NCBI GenBank assembly: GCA_963783145.1 | Contig: CAWAMM010000003.1 | Span: 186,001 to 250,000 of the forward strand | Length of the DNA: 64,000 bases | Origin: DATGKG01 sp963783145 | Lineage (GTDB): Bacteria > Desulfobacterota > Binatia > Binatales > Binataceae | Direction: 5' to 3' | Shown: positions 32,347 to 40,257 of the stretch, piece after piece | How positions within the stretch are numbered: the first letter of the stretch is position 1 | How the letters are laid out: each line of letters begins with the position of its first letter | Notes under the pieces: generated by a model | What the model was told of the DNA's origin: nothing | Database searches by the model: none | The model's input: the letters and a program-made list of their open reading frames with translations, nothing else | Translations under genes and position numbers: made by a program

Positions 32347-33162
32347 ATGCTTCGACAATCAATCGGGCTCGGTGTCGTTTCGGCAAGTATCGCAATTTTG
32401 TCGTTCGCGATCCCAACCCACGCGCAGATGTCACCCGCGCTCATGGCGACGGTGCAGGAAACCGCGCCGATTCCTCCCGACCAGATTCCTGCGGTTGATA
32501 AAAACGCCGTCGCATCGCCGGATCGTCCCGCCGACGATCTCAAACTCGACGCGGGACGCAAACCCGACCAGATGTTGGCGTTCTTCGGTATCGCGCCCGG
32601 AATGCAGGTGGCCGATCTGTTCGCCGGCGGGGGATACACGACCGAGCTTCTCTCACTCGCGGTAGGTCCAACCGGAAAAGTCTATTCGCAGAACATTCCA
32701 TTCCCGGAGAAGTTCAAAAAGGTCGGCGAGGCATGGGATGCGCGGCTGAAGAAACCGGCGTTGAGCAACGTCGTGCGGGTGCAAAAACCATTTGACGCAC
32801 CCGATCTGCTCCCGGTCGCGCCGGGTTCACTCGACGCGGTCGTCATGAACATGAACTATCATGACCTGGTGCTGTTCAAGTTCGATCGCGCCAACGTCAA
32901 TGCCGCGGTGTTCAAGGCGCTCAAGCCCGGCGGCTTTTACGACATCGTCGATCACAGCGCCAAGGACGGCAGCGGCATTAAGGATGTTTCGCTCCATCGC
33001 ATCGATGAGAACTTCCTGATCGCTGATATCGAGAAGGCCGGGTTCAAACTCGCGGCCGCATCGAGCGCGCTGCGCCATCCCGAGGACGATCGCACCTGGA
33101 ACGTTTTCAAGAAGCGCGGCGAGACCGATCGCTTCATGTTGAAGTTCGTGAAACCGCAGTGA
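32347..33162 (+). CDS. Exported class I SAM-dependent methyltransferase-like protein
   Basis: 271 residues. The first 26 or so are a good signal peptide (GLGVVSASIAILSFAIPTHAQ). The mature domain is a Rossmann methyltransferase, with motif I GMQVADLFAGGGYTTELL and a later LKPGGFYDIVDHSAKDG block. The family is known (COG4798-like) but its role is not. SAM is not expected outside the cytoplasm, so either the signal is not cleaved and the protein faces inward or the domain has another use. Confidence 0.82.
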   Translation: MLRQSIGLGVVSASIAILSFAIPTHAQMSPALMATVQETAPIPPDQIPAVDKNAVASPDRPADDLKLDAGRKPDQMLAFFGIAPGMQVADLFAGGGYTTELLSLAVGPTGKVYSQNIPFPEKFKKVGEAWDARLKKPALSNVVRVQKPFDAPDLLPVAPGSLDAVVMNMNYHDLVLFKFDRANVNAAVFKALKPGGFYDIVDHSAKDGSGIKDVSLHRIDENFLIADIEKAGFKLAAASSALRHPEDDRTWNVFKKRGETDRFMLKFVKPQ

Positions 33163-33181
33163 ATGCGATGAGGATGCGGCT

Positions 33182-34063
33182 ATGAAGATTGGACTGTTCA
33201 CCCTTGGGATCGGTGCCGGCGCGAATCCCGACGTCATCCGCAACGCCGCACAGACTGCGGACCGTACCGGCTTCGCTACCGTATGGGCACCCGAGCATGT
33301 CGTGCTCTTTGACCACCACGACTCGAAGTATCCGTATTCCGACACCGGCAAGTTTCCGCTCGCCGCCAATGCCGACTGGCTCGATCCGTTTATCGCTCTC
33401 AGCTTCGCCGCCGCGGTGACGAGCAAGGTTCGCCTCGCGACCGGAATCTGCCTGGTGCCGGAGCACAATCCTCTGGTCCTCGCCAAGGTGATCGCGAGCC
33501 TCGACAAGCTGGCGAAAGGGCGGTTCGCACTGGGGGTCGGCATCGGATGGCAGGCCGAGGAGTTCGCGGCAATCGGCGTTCCATTCGAGCGCCGCGCGGC
33601 GCGCACCCGCGAGTATATCGACGTGATGCGCAAACTATGGGGCGACGGTGTCGCGACTCATCACGGCGAGTTCGTCAACTTCGATAATGCGGGCAGCTAT
33701 CCGAAGCCGCCGCAGGGGGCGAAGCTGCCGATCATTTTCGGTGGCGAGAGCAATCCAGCGCTGCGACGCACCGCGGAATATGGCGATGGATGGTTCGGCT
33801 TCAACCTCGATCCCGCGGAAGCGAAGGAGCGCATCGGCAAGCTCGAGGAGTTGCTGAAAAAAAATGGCCGGAAGCTGAGCGACATCGAGCTGATCGTGTC
33901 GCCTTACACCAAGAAGATCACGCGCGACGACCTCAAGCGCTACCGCGATCTCGGAATCAGCGAAGTACCGATCATGACGACCTTCGATGACGATCCGGCC
34001 AAAGCCTCCGCGCGAGTCGAGCAGGTCGCGAAGGAATGGGTCGAGCCAGCGGCGAAGCTTTAG
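33182..34063 (+). CDS. Luciferase-like (LLM class) F420-dependent oxidoreductase
   Basis: 293 residues, a bacterial-luciferase-like TIM barrel. Family segments are MKIGLFTLGIG, FATVWAPEHVVLF, VRLATGICLVPEHNPLVLAKVIASLDKLAKGRFALGVGIGW and PIIFGGESNPALRRTAEYGDGWFG. Such proteins use F420 or FMN; those with this layout are usually annotated as F420-dependent. It follows the exported methyltransferase by 19 nt, so the two may be co-transcribed. The substrate is unknown. Confidence 0.88.
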   Translation: MKIGLFTLGIGAGANPDVIRNAAQTADRTGFATVWAPEHVVLFDHHDSKYPYSDTGKFPLAANADWLDPFIALSFAAAVTSKVRLATGICLVPEHNPLVLAKVIASLDKLAKGRFALGVGIGWQAEEFAAIGVPFERRAARTREYIDVMRKLWGDGVATHHGEFVNFDNAGSYPKPPQGAKLPIIFGGESNPALRRTAEYGDGWFGFNLDPAEAKERIGKLEELLKKNGRKLSDIELIVSPYTKKITRDDLKRYRDLGISEVPIMTTFDDDPAKASARVEQVAKEWVEPAAKL

Positions 34064-34078
34064 GGGAAATTTCAGAAG

Positions 34079-34164
34079 TGGTGCGCGGGGCGGGACTTGA
34101 ACCCGCACGGTATCACTACCACCAGCCCCTCAAACTGGCGTGTCTGCCATTCCACCACCCGCGC
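34079..34164 (-). tRNA. tRNA-Leu (anticodon GAG), CCA encoded
   Basis: 86 nt on the minus strand. The acceptor stem is GCGCGGG/CCCGCGC (34164-34158 with 34089-34083). Discriminator A (34082) is followed by an encoded CCA (34081-34079). The anticodon stem CCAGT/GCTGG encloses loop TTGAGGG, giving anticodon GAG. The T-arm has GTTCAAGTCC. A long variable arm fits tRNA-Leu. It lies just downstream of secG, the same arrangement as secG-leuU in Escherichia coli. Confidence 0.96.
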
Positions 34165-34199
34165 ACGCTATCGCGAAAGTCAGCTCGCGCTGACGAGGG

Positions 34200-34613
34200 T
34201 CAGTTGTTCGCCGGCGGCGCCAGCGGATTGGCCGGCGCTCCGGAATTAGGCTCTGCATTCGGTACCAGCGGATTCGAATTTTGCGCCGGTGCCGCGTTGG
34301 TCCCGGTCGCATTCGGCACCAATGGCGCCTTGGCCGCATGCTTCGACATTACGCTCGAGCCGCTTCCGAAAATGCTGCCCGACGCACGCTGCGACGACGC
34401 ATACGCAAGGTAGAGCGAGGTCGCAAAGAACACTACCGCGAGCGCGCTGGTCGTGCGTGTCAGTACGTTACCGGCGCCACTCGCGCCGAAAACCGTATTG
34501 CTGGAACCTCCGAATACCGCGCCGACCTCCGCGCCCTTCCCCTGCTGGAGCAGGATAAGGATCACCAGCGTGATGCATACGAGTACGTGGACTCCAACGA
34601 CAGCCTGAACCAT
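34200..34613 (-). CDS. secG: Protein translocase subunit SecG, long C-terminal tail
   Basis: 137 residues. Two membrane helices (VVGVHVLVCITLVILILLQQ and TSALAVVFFATSLYLAY) flank the SecG motif GKGAEVGAVFGGSSNTVFGASG. It stimulates SecA cycling in SecYEG. The Pro/Asn/Ala-rich tail from residue 90 on is longer than in many homologues. It is the last protein gene of the gap-pgk-tpiA-secG run, 14 nt after tpiA. Confidence 0.95.
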   Translation of the reverse strand: MVQAVVGVHVLVCITLVILILLQQGKGAEVGAVFGGSSNTVFGASGAGNVLTRTTSALAVVFFATSLYLAYASSQRASGSIFGSGSSVMSKHAAKAPLVPNATGTNAAPAQNSNPLVPNAEPNSGAPANPLAPPANN

Positions 34614-34627
34614 TGCTAATTATTTAC

Positions 34628-35398
34628 CTAAATACCGGCGCGAAAGATTTTAGCGCACGAGTCAGCCCTTAAGCTTGCCCCGCCGACCAAAGCCCCGTCA
34701 ATATCGGGTTTCGCCAGCAGCGAGTCAATGTTATCCGGCGTGACACTGCCGCCATAGAGGATGCGAGTCTCGGCCGCAGCGGTCGTCCCCCATGAATCAT
34801 CGAGGAATTCGCGAATCGAGCCGTGCACCAACTGCGCCTGCTCGGGCGTGGCGGTCTTGCCGGTGCCGATCGCCCATACCGGCTCATATGCGATAACCAC
34901 CATCGCTGCGGCCTCGGCAGGGATGCCGGACAGGCCGTTTTCCAGTTGGCGCATGACCACCTCGACGGTCTTGCTAGCTTCGCGCTCCTGCAAAGTTTCG
35001 CCGACACACATAATCGGCACCAGCCGATGCTTCAACGCGGCTAACATTTTTTTGTTGACGAACTGATCGGTCTCGAAGAAAACGTGCCGGCGCTCCGAAT
35101 GCCCGAGGATGACGTGGGTGACGCCGAACGCCTTCAGCATCGGCGCGGAAACCTCGCCGGTAAACGCTCCGCTATCCTCCCAATGCATGTTCTGGGCTCC
35201 GAGCGCGAACGACGAACCGGCGAGCGCCTGTGCCACGGCGGGAATGACCACCGTCGCGGGCGCCAGGAGCAGGTCGCGATCCCTGCCCAGCGTTGCCGCG
35301 AGCGGATCGATGACCTTGCGGAGCCCGGCGATCATCGCGCGCGCGTCGTTAGCGGTGAGGTTCATCTTCCAGTTTCCGGCGATCAGCTTGCGACGCAT
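34628..35398 (-). CDS. tpiA: Triosephosphate isomerase
   Basis: Interconverts dihydroxyacetone phosphate and glyceraldehyde 3-phosphate in glycolysis. 256 residues. The NWKMN motif is near the N-terminus, the catalytic His in GHSERR, the catalytic Glu in AYEPVWAIGTGKTA and the phosphate-binding YGGSV. Its ATG directly follows the pgk stop (TGAATG). Confidence 0.98.
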   Translation of the reverse strand: MRRKLIAGNWKMNLTANDARAMIAGLRKVIDPLAATLGRDRDLLLAPATVVIPAVAQALAGSSFALGAQNMHWEDSGAFTGEVSAPMLKAFGVTHVILGHSERRHVFFETDQFVNKKMLAALKHRLVPIMCVGETLQEREASKTVEVVMRQLENGLSGIPAEAAAMVVIAYEPVWAIGTGKTATPEQAQLVHGSIREFLDDSWGTTAAAETRILYGGSVTPDNIDSLLAKPDIDGALVGGASLRADSCAKIFRAGI

Positions 35399-36574
35399 TC
35401 AAACCTCCAGCGCTTTCACCCCGGGCAACACTTTGCCCTCGAGATATTCGAGCGTCGCGCCACCGCCAGTCGAGATATGGGTAAAGCGCGACGACCACGG
35501 CTGATGACCCACCGCGGCGGCCGTGTCGCCACCGCCGATGATAGTTTTCGCGCCCGAGAGGTTTGCGAGCGCCTCGCCGACGCGCATGGTGCCGTGGGCA
35601 AATTCCTCATGCTCGAAGAATCCCAGCGGTCCGTTCCAGATCACGGTTTTCGCGGTGCTCAGGCGCTCGATGAAATCCTCGATAGTGCGCGGCCCAATGT
35701 CGAGGCCCATCATATCAGGCGGGATTTCGGTCACTGCGAGTAGAGTGTCGGGTCGATCCGGCGCCGCCGCGACGATGTGATCGATCGGCAGGCAGAATTG
35801 CACGTTGTGTTTCGCCGCCTCGGCGGTCAGCTCGCGCGCGAGGTCGAGCTTGTCCTCTTCCACCCGCGAGATGCCGACTGGAAGCCCCGCGGCTTTGAGG
35901 AACGTATAGGCCATCGCTCCGCCAATCAGGATCGCATCCACCTTGGGAAGTAGGTTGCGAATCACGCCAATCTTGTCAGAGACTTTTGCACCGCCGAGAA
36001 TAGCGATGGAGGGCCGGGCGGGATTTTCGGTAACCGCGCGCAAGGCTTCGAGCTCGCGCATCATCAGGAAGCCTGCGGCGCGCTCGGCGATGAAGCGCGT
36101 GACGCCTTCCGTGGACGCATGCGCTCGATGCGCGGTGCCAAATGCGTCGTTGACGTAGGCATCTTTCGCGCGTGCGAGCTCATGCGAGAAGTCGCGGTCG
36201 TTGGCCTCTTCCTCTTTATGAAAACGCAGATTCTCCAGCAGGATCGCATCGCCGGGTTTGAGCGCCGCAACCATCCTGCCGGTCACGTCGCCGATGCAAT
36301 CGGGCGCGAGACCCACCTTCTGCCCGAGCACTCCACTGAGGTACTCAGCAATCGGCTTGAGGCTGAGGTCGGCTGACCGCTCTTTCGGCCGGCCGAGATG
36401 GGAGCACAGAACCGTGATGCCGCCTTCTTTGATTATGTAGCGGATGGTATCGAGACTCGCGTCGATGCGCGCCGGGTCGCTGATCTTTCCGTCCTCCAGC
36501 GGCACGTTGAAGTCGCATCGCACGAGCACCTTTTTGCCCGCGAGCTGGAGGTCGGTAATTGGATGAACGGGCAT
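35399..36574 (-). CDS. pgk: Phosphoglycerate kinase
   Basis: 391 residues, monomeric kinase of lower glycolysis that produces ATP from 1,3-bisphosphoglycerate. N-terminal VLVRCDFNVPLEDGKI, LCSHLGRPK, ENLRFHKEEE and C-terminal GGGDTAAAV with the nucleotide-binding NGPLGFFEHEEF are intact. It follows gap by 27 nt and abuts tpiA. Confidence 0.98.
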   Translation of the reverse strand: MPVHPITDLQLAGKKVLVRCDFNVPLEDGKISDPARIDASLDTIRYIIKEGGITVLCSHLGRPKERSADLSLKPIAEYLSGVLGQKVGLAPDCIGDVTGRMVAALKPGDAILLENLRFHKEEEANDRDFSHELARAKDAYVNDAFGTAHRAHASTEGVTRFIAERAAGFLMMRELEALRAVTENPARPSIAILGGAKVSDKIGVIRNLLPKVDAILIGGAMAYTFLKAAGLPVGISRVEEDKLDLARELTAEAAKHNVQFCLPIDHIVAAAPDRPDTLLAVTEIPPDMMGLDIGPRTIEDFIERLSTAKTVIWNGPLGFFEHEEFAHGTMRVGEALANLSGAKTIIGGGDTAAAVGHQPWSSRFTHISTGGGATLEYLEGKVLPGVKALEV

Positions 36575-36601
36575 TATCGATATCCTGCTAAGGAGCTCCG
36601 A

Positions 36602-37609
36602 CTACAGCCGCTTGGCGACGTAGGCAGTCACGTCAGCCAGCCGATTGGAGTAGCCCCATTCGTTGTCATACCAGGAAAAAATCTTGACCAGCCGCTTGTC
36701 GATAACCTTGGTCAGCGGCGCATCGAAAATCGACGAATGTGGGTTGCCATTGAAATCGGAGGAGACCAGGTTCTCGGCGCAGTACTGAAGGATTCCCTTG
36801 AGCGGACCTTCCGCGGCTGCTTTCATAGCGGCATTGACCGATTTATCGTCGGCATCTTTGGCTATCACAGCGGTCAGATCGACCACTGATACGTTAGGCG
36901 TTGGCACCCGTATCGCGATGCCATCGAGCTTGCCCTTCAGCGCCGGCAATACCAGGCCGATCGCTTTCGCCGCGCCGGTCGAGGTCGGGATCATGGAAAG
37001 CGCTGCCGCACGCGCACGTCGCAAATCCTTGTGCGGCCCGTCCTGGAGATTCTGGTCCGAGGTGTAGGAGTGCACTGTCGTCATCAAGCCGTGCTGAACG
37101 CCGAAGGTATCGTTGAGAACTTTCGCAACCGGCGCGAGGCAATTGGTGGTGCACGACGCATTCGAAATAATTTCGTGCTTCGCCGCGTCGAAGGTCTCGT
37201 GATTGACACCCATACACAGGGTCACATCGGCGCCGTCGGCCGGGGCGCTAATGACGACTTTTTTAGCGCCCGCCGCGATATGCAGAGAGGCCTTTTCCTT
37301 CGAGGTAAATAGCCCCGTCGATTCGACGACCACCTGTACGCCGAGGTCCTTCCAGGGGAGCTTGGCGGGGTCGCGTTCCGCGAGCACCTTGAGCGGCTTG
37401 CCGTCGACCAGGATGCCGTTACCCTCAGCGCGGACATCCTGACTCAAGGTGCGATGAATCGAATCGTACTTCAGCAGATGAGCCAGCGTCGGCGCGTCGG
37501 TAATATCGTTTACGGCAACGATCTCGAGCGCATCTTTATGGTGTAAGGCAGCGCGGTAAAACATTCTGCCGATTCTTCCAAATCCATTGATTCCAACCCT
37601 GATCGCCAC
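36602..37609 (-). CDS. gap: Type I glyceraldehyde-3-phosphate dehydrogenase
   Basis: 335 residues. The NAD-binding start IRVGINGFGRIGR, catalytic Cys in SNASCTTNCLAP and the substrate-binding HSYTSDQ segment are all present. The start is GTG at 37609 with AAGGAGG 8 nt upstream. Just before it lies one copy of a 72-bp structured repeat, which would be in the 5' leader of the gap-pgk-tpiA-secG operon. Confidence 0.98.
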   Translation of the reverse strand: MAIRVGINGFGRIGRMFYRAALHHKDALEIVAVNDITDAPTLAHLLKYDSIHRTLSQDVRAEGNGILVDGKPLKVLAERDPAKLPWKDLGVQVVVESTGLFTSKEKASLHIAAGAKKVVISAPADGADVTLCMGVNHETFDAAKHEIISNASCTTNCLAPVAKVLNDTFGVQHGLMTTVHSYTSDQNLQDGPHKDLRRARAAALSMIPTSTGAAKAIGLVLPALKGKLDGIAIRVPTPNVSVVDLTAVIAKDADDKSVNAAMKAAAEGPLKGILQYCAENLVSSDFNGNPHSSIFDAPLTKVIDKRLVKIFSWYDNEWGYSNRLADVTAYVAKRL

Positions 37610-37628
37610 AGTTCTGACCTCCTTAAAG

Positions 37629-37700
37629 TTTCCCTCGACTACGCTACGCTCCGCCTCGGATGCGCCTGCGGCGCGGCGCTACGCGCCCCCTTCGGGTCTC
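37629..37700 (-). repeat. 72-bp structured repeat, gap-leader copy
   Basis: About 90 percent identical (65 of 72 positions by eye) to the copy at 43077-43148, and in the same orientation relative to the gene that follows. It contains three short hairpins in series, each with a GNA triloop. Changes at the third hairpin compensate each other between copies (stem GCGCC/GGCGC here, GCGGC/GCCGC there). Confidence 0.8.
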
Positions 37701-37834
37701 TCCAAATTAATCGACTCGCCTTATCGTTGCGGCCATGCCGGAGCCCTTTAATAACCCAAGTTCTAGGTTAAGGGAAAACCACCATAATATCCGCAACGAT
37801 CCGTTTGGTGGAACGTTCTATGAATGTGGACCGG

Positions 37835-37863
37835 TTTTGACTCGTGCGAAAGCCGTATAGAAT
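37835..37863 (+). promoter_or_regulatory. Candidate promoter of the tol-pal operon
   Basis: TTTTGA at 37835-37840 and TAGAAT at 37858-37863 with a 17-nt spacer; TTGACT at 37837 is a better -35 but with a 15-nt spacer. The mRNA would carry a leader of about 60 nt with a CCCTCC/GGAGGG hairpin. Confidence 0.5.
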
Positions 37864-37930
37864 CAAACGGGGCTGAAGATGTTCGAATCAAACCCTATCC
37901 CTCCGTCGGTGGAGGGGACTTGGAGAACCT

Positions 37931-38632
37931 ATGGGCGGTGAGGGTGGATTGAGTGTGGTGGGGCTCCTGCTTGGGACGGGGCCCGTCGTCCAGGCCGTCA
38001 TCGTGATTCTGGTCGCGTTCTCGGTCGGGAGCTGGGGAATCATCATCTACAAGCTCCTGCAGACCTCGCGTGCGCGGCGCGAGTCTGAACGCTTCACCAC
38101 GATTTTCTGGGAATCGAAGAATCTCGCTGCGATAAACACGGCCAGTATCGGGCTGGTGTATTCTCCGGTCGCACAGGTTTTCCGCGCCGGCTACCAGGAG
38201 CTGCTCCAGCTCACTCGCGCCAAACGCCAGGTGGTCGGTGGCGAGGACCGCATGAGCACCGATTTTGGCGGTGTCGAAAACGTCACCCGCTCGATGAAAC
38301 GTCAGCAGAACGTCGAAATGACCAAGCTGGAGTATGGTCTGACCTTCCTCGCGACCACCGGGTCGACGTCGCCGTTCGTCGGGCTGTTCGGCACCGTATG
38401 GGGAATCATGACCGCGTTCCTGGGGTTGTCGGCGGCGCATTCATCGAGCATCCAGGCGGTCGCCCCCGGCATCGCCGAGGCACTCATTACCACCGCCATC
38501 GGCCTGGTAGCGGCCATTCCGGCCCAGGTTTTCTACAACTACCTCACCGGCCGCGTTCAGGTGGTCGCGATCGATATGGAAAACTTCATCAGCGAGTTCC
38601 TCAATATCGCGGAACGGCACTTCTTCTCGTAA
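37931..38632 (+). CDS. tolQ: TolQ proton channel subunit
   Basis: 233 residues, MotA/TolQ/ExbB family. Three membrane helices: about residues 13-37, then two in the C-terminal half around GLTFLATTGSTSPFVGLFGTVWGIMTAF and GIAEALITTAIGLVAAIPAQVFYN. With TolR it uses proton-motive force to energise TolA and constrict the outer membrane during division. GGAG lies 6 nt before the start. First gene of tolQRAB-pal-cpoB. Confidence 0.96.
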   Translation: MGGEGGLSVVGLLLGTGPVVQAVIVILVAFSVGSWGIIIYKLLQTSRARRESERFTTIFWESKNLAAINTASIGLVYSPVAQVFRAGYQELLQLTRAKRQVVGGEDRMSTDFGGVENVTRSMKRQQNVEMTKLEYGLTFLATTGSTSPFVGLFGTVWGIMTAFLGLSAAHSSSIQAVAPGIAEALITTAIGLVAAIPAQVFYNYLTGRVQVVAIDMENFISEFLNIAERHFFS

Positions 38633-38636
38633 GCCG

Positions 38637-39092
38637 ATGGCATTCGAAGCAGGACAACGCGGCAAGCCCGTATCGCAGATCAACGTCACGCCGCTGGTCG
38701 ATGTGATGCTGGTGCTGCTGATCATCTTCATGGTGACGGCGCCGATCATCCAGCAGGGCGTCGAGGTGTCGATTCCCAAAGTCAAAGCTGCCGCGCTCAA
38801 GAGCAATGAAGAGGAGTTCGTGGTCTCCATCACGCGCGAGGGCGAGACCTATCTCAATGACGCCAAGCTCCAGCCCGCCGAGCTGACCGACAAGCTGGAG
38901 GCGATTTCGCACACGCGGCCGGACCTGCAGGTCTTCATCCGGGCCGATGAGCAGGTCGCCTACGGCGAAGTCATCCGCACGATGGCGGCGATCAAGGCAG
39001 CGGGAATCGAAAACGTCGGAATGGTCACGCAGGAGCCTGCGAGCGGCGATGCCGACGCGAGCAAGCACGACCGTGGAAAGACCTCCCCATAA
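38637..39092 (+). CDS. tolR: TolR
   Basis: 151 residues, ExbD/TolR family. One membrane helix follows the motif INVTPLVDVMLVLLIIFMV, with the proton-path Asp in PLVDVML. The periplasmic domain covers about residues 45-135. The C-terminal tail is charged. It lies 4 nt after tolQ and overlaps the likely start of the TolA-like gene. Confidence 0.96.
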   Translation: MAFEAGQRGKPVSQINVTPLVDVMLVLLIIFMVTAPIIQQGVEVSIPKVKAAALKSNEEEFVVSITREGETYLNDAKLQPAELTDKLEAISHTRPDLQVFIRADEQVAYGEVIRTMAAIKAAGIENVGMVTQEPASGDADASKHDRGKTSP

Positions 39093-40170
39093 CGGCAACG
39101 AACGACCCGGATGGGCGGGCTATATCGCGGCAATTGCGGTCTCGGCACTGGGCCACGCCGGATTCCTCGCCTTCGCGCTGCTGGTGCTACCGAATTGGCT
39201 CCATTCCGCGACCGTCGAACCTCCCAGCATGACGGTCAAGATCGTCGATAACATCCCGGCCGGTGACTTGGGGACGCATCTGCCAAAACTTCACAAGGAG
39301 CCCGGGCAGGTAGCTAAGGCGGAAGTCAAGCCTGAAGAGCCCCCACCGCCCGAGGAAGTGAAACCTCCGCCACCGCCGGAGCCGCCCAAATCGGATGACA
39401 AAGGCGCGGTATCATTGAACTCGCCTGCGGTGAAGCCCACGCCGACCCCAGAGCCGCCTCCCGCGGTGATTCCGGCGACCGCTGAACCGACGCCCACCGA
39501 GACGCCCAAGAAGGTCGCCGAGCCGCAACCGACTCAGACGCCGCCACCGGCCAAGCCGCAGCATCATGAGAGGGTCATCGTCCACAGTTCGCCGAAGGCG
39601 CAGCATACGCCGGTTCTGATGGCGAAGGCCGAGAAAACTCCCGATGTGCAGGAGCAATTCCGTAAGCTGAAGCAGGAGATGCTGAAGCAGCGGCTCGCCG
39701 AGGCCAAAAAGGAAGCTGCTGAAGAGGACTCCTCCGACGAGGACGACGACGATTCCGATACCCCGGCGCCCGCCTCCTCAAGGAGCGATAGCGGCGCGCG
39801 AGGACCAGTGGCCTCCAACGCGAACACGGCAGGCTCGGGCTACGGCGTCGGTTCGGGAACCGGTAGCATGGGCAAGCTCGAGGATCTCCAGTATCTGCTC
39901 TACTTTCGCACCGTCCAGCAGCGGGTGAAGGACGCGTGGACCTTTCCGGGAGGCTCCAACGACCTCACCGCCGATGTCGAATTTTCGATCAACGCTGACG
40001 GCACCCTCAACTACGTGAAAATTGCAAAAGGTTCGGGGGACTCGGCGTTCGATGCCTCGGTGCTCCGCGCCATCAAGCGAGCGGCGCCTTTTCCGCCGCC
40101 TCCCGACCGCTATCGCTCCCAATTCTCCGACGTGGTTTCGACCTTCAAACTTGGCGAACTGAAATCGTGA
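39073..40170 (+). CDS. tolA: TolA/TonB-like periplasm-spanning protein
   Basis: 365 residues from GTG 39073, which overlaps tolR by 20 nt; the ribosome binding site is weak, so the start is uncertain. A membrane anchor (GYIAAIAVSALGHAGFLAFALLVL) is followed by long Pro/Glu/Lys-rich stretches, a short Lys/Gln/Glu helix (EQFRKLKQEMLKQRLAEAKK), an acidic run (EEDSSDEDDDDSD) and a C-terminal TonB-like domain with VEFSINADGTLNYVKIAKGSGDSAFDASVLRAI. Order and context make it the TolA of this operon. Confidence 0.9.
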   Translation: MERPPHNGNERPGWAGYIAAIAVSALGHAGFLAFALLVLPNWLHSATVEPPSMTVKIVDNIPAGDLGTHLPKLHKEPGQVAKAEVKPEEPPPPEEVKPPPPPEPPKSDDKGAVSLNSPAVKPTPTPEPPPAVIPATAEPTPTETPKKVAEPQPTQTPPPAKPQHHERVIVHSSPKAQHTPVLMAKAEKTPDVQEQFRKLKQEMLKQRLAEAKKEAAEEDSSDEDDDDSDTPAPASSRSDSGARGPVASNANTAGSGYGVGSGTGSMGKLEDLQYLLYFRTVQQRVKDAWTFPGGSNDLTADVEFSINADGTLNYVKIAKGSGDSAFDASVLRAIKRAAPFPPPPDRYRSQFSDVVSTFKLGELKS

Positions 40171-40257
40171 TAACTGAATCTGAAGATTGGGCGGACCGGT
40201 GCTGCGCAGCGCCTTCGCACTCGGTATTCTGATCAGGGGTGGAAGTGTAGGGGAAAC

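Larger units (their letters stand above)
37610..37930. other. Divergent region between gap and tolQ
   Basis: 321 nt. It holds the gap ribosome binding site, a 72-bp structured repeat at 37629-37700, an imperfect inverted repeat at 37744-37774 (CCCTT-TAAT-AACC with GGTTAAGGG) that could be an operator or part of the gap promoter region, the candidate tolQ promoter at 37835-37863 and a 6-bp CCCTCC/GGAGGG hairpin at 37899-37916 shortly before the tolQ ribosome binding site. Confidence 0.6.
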
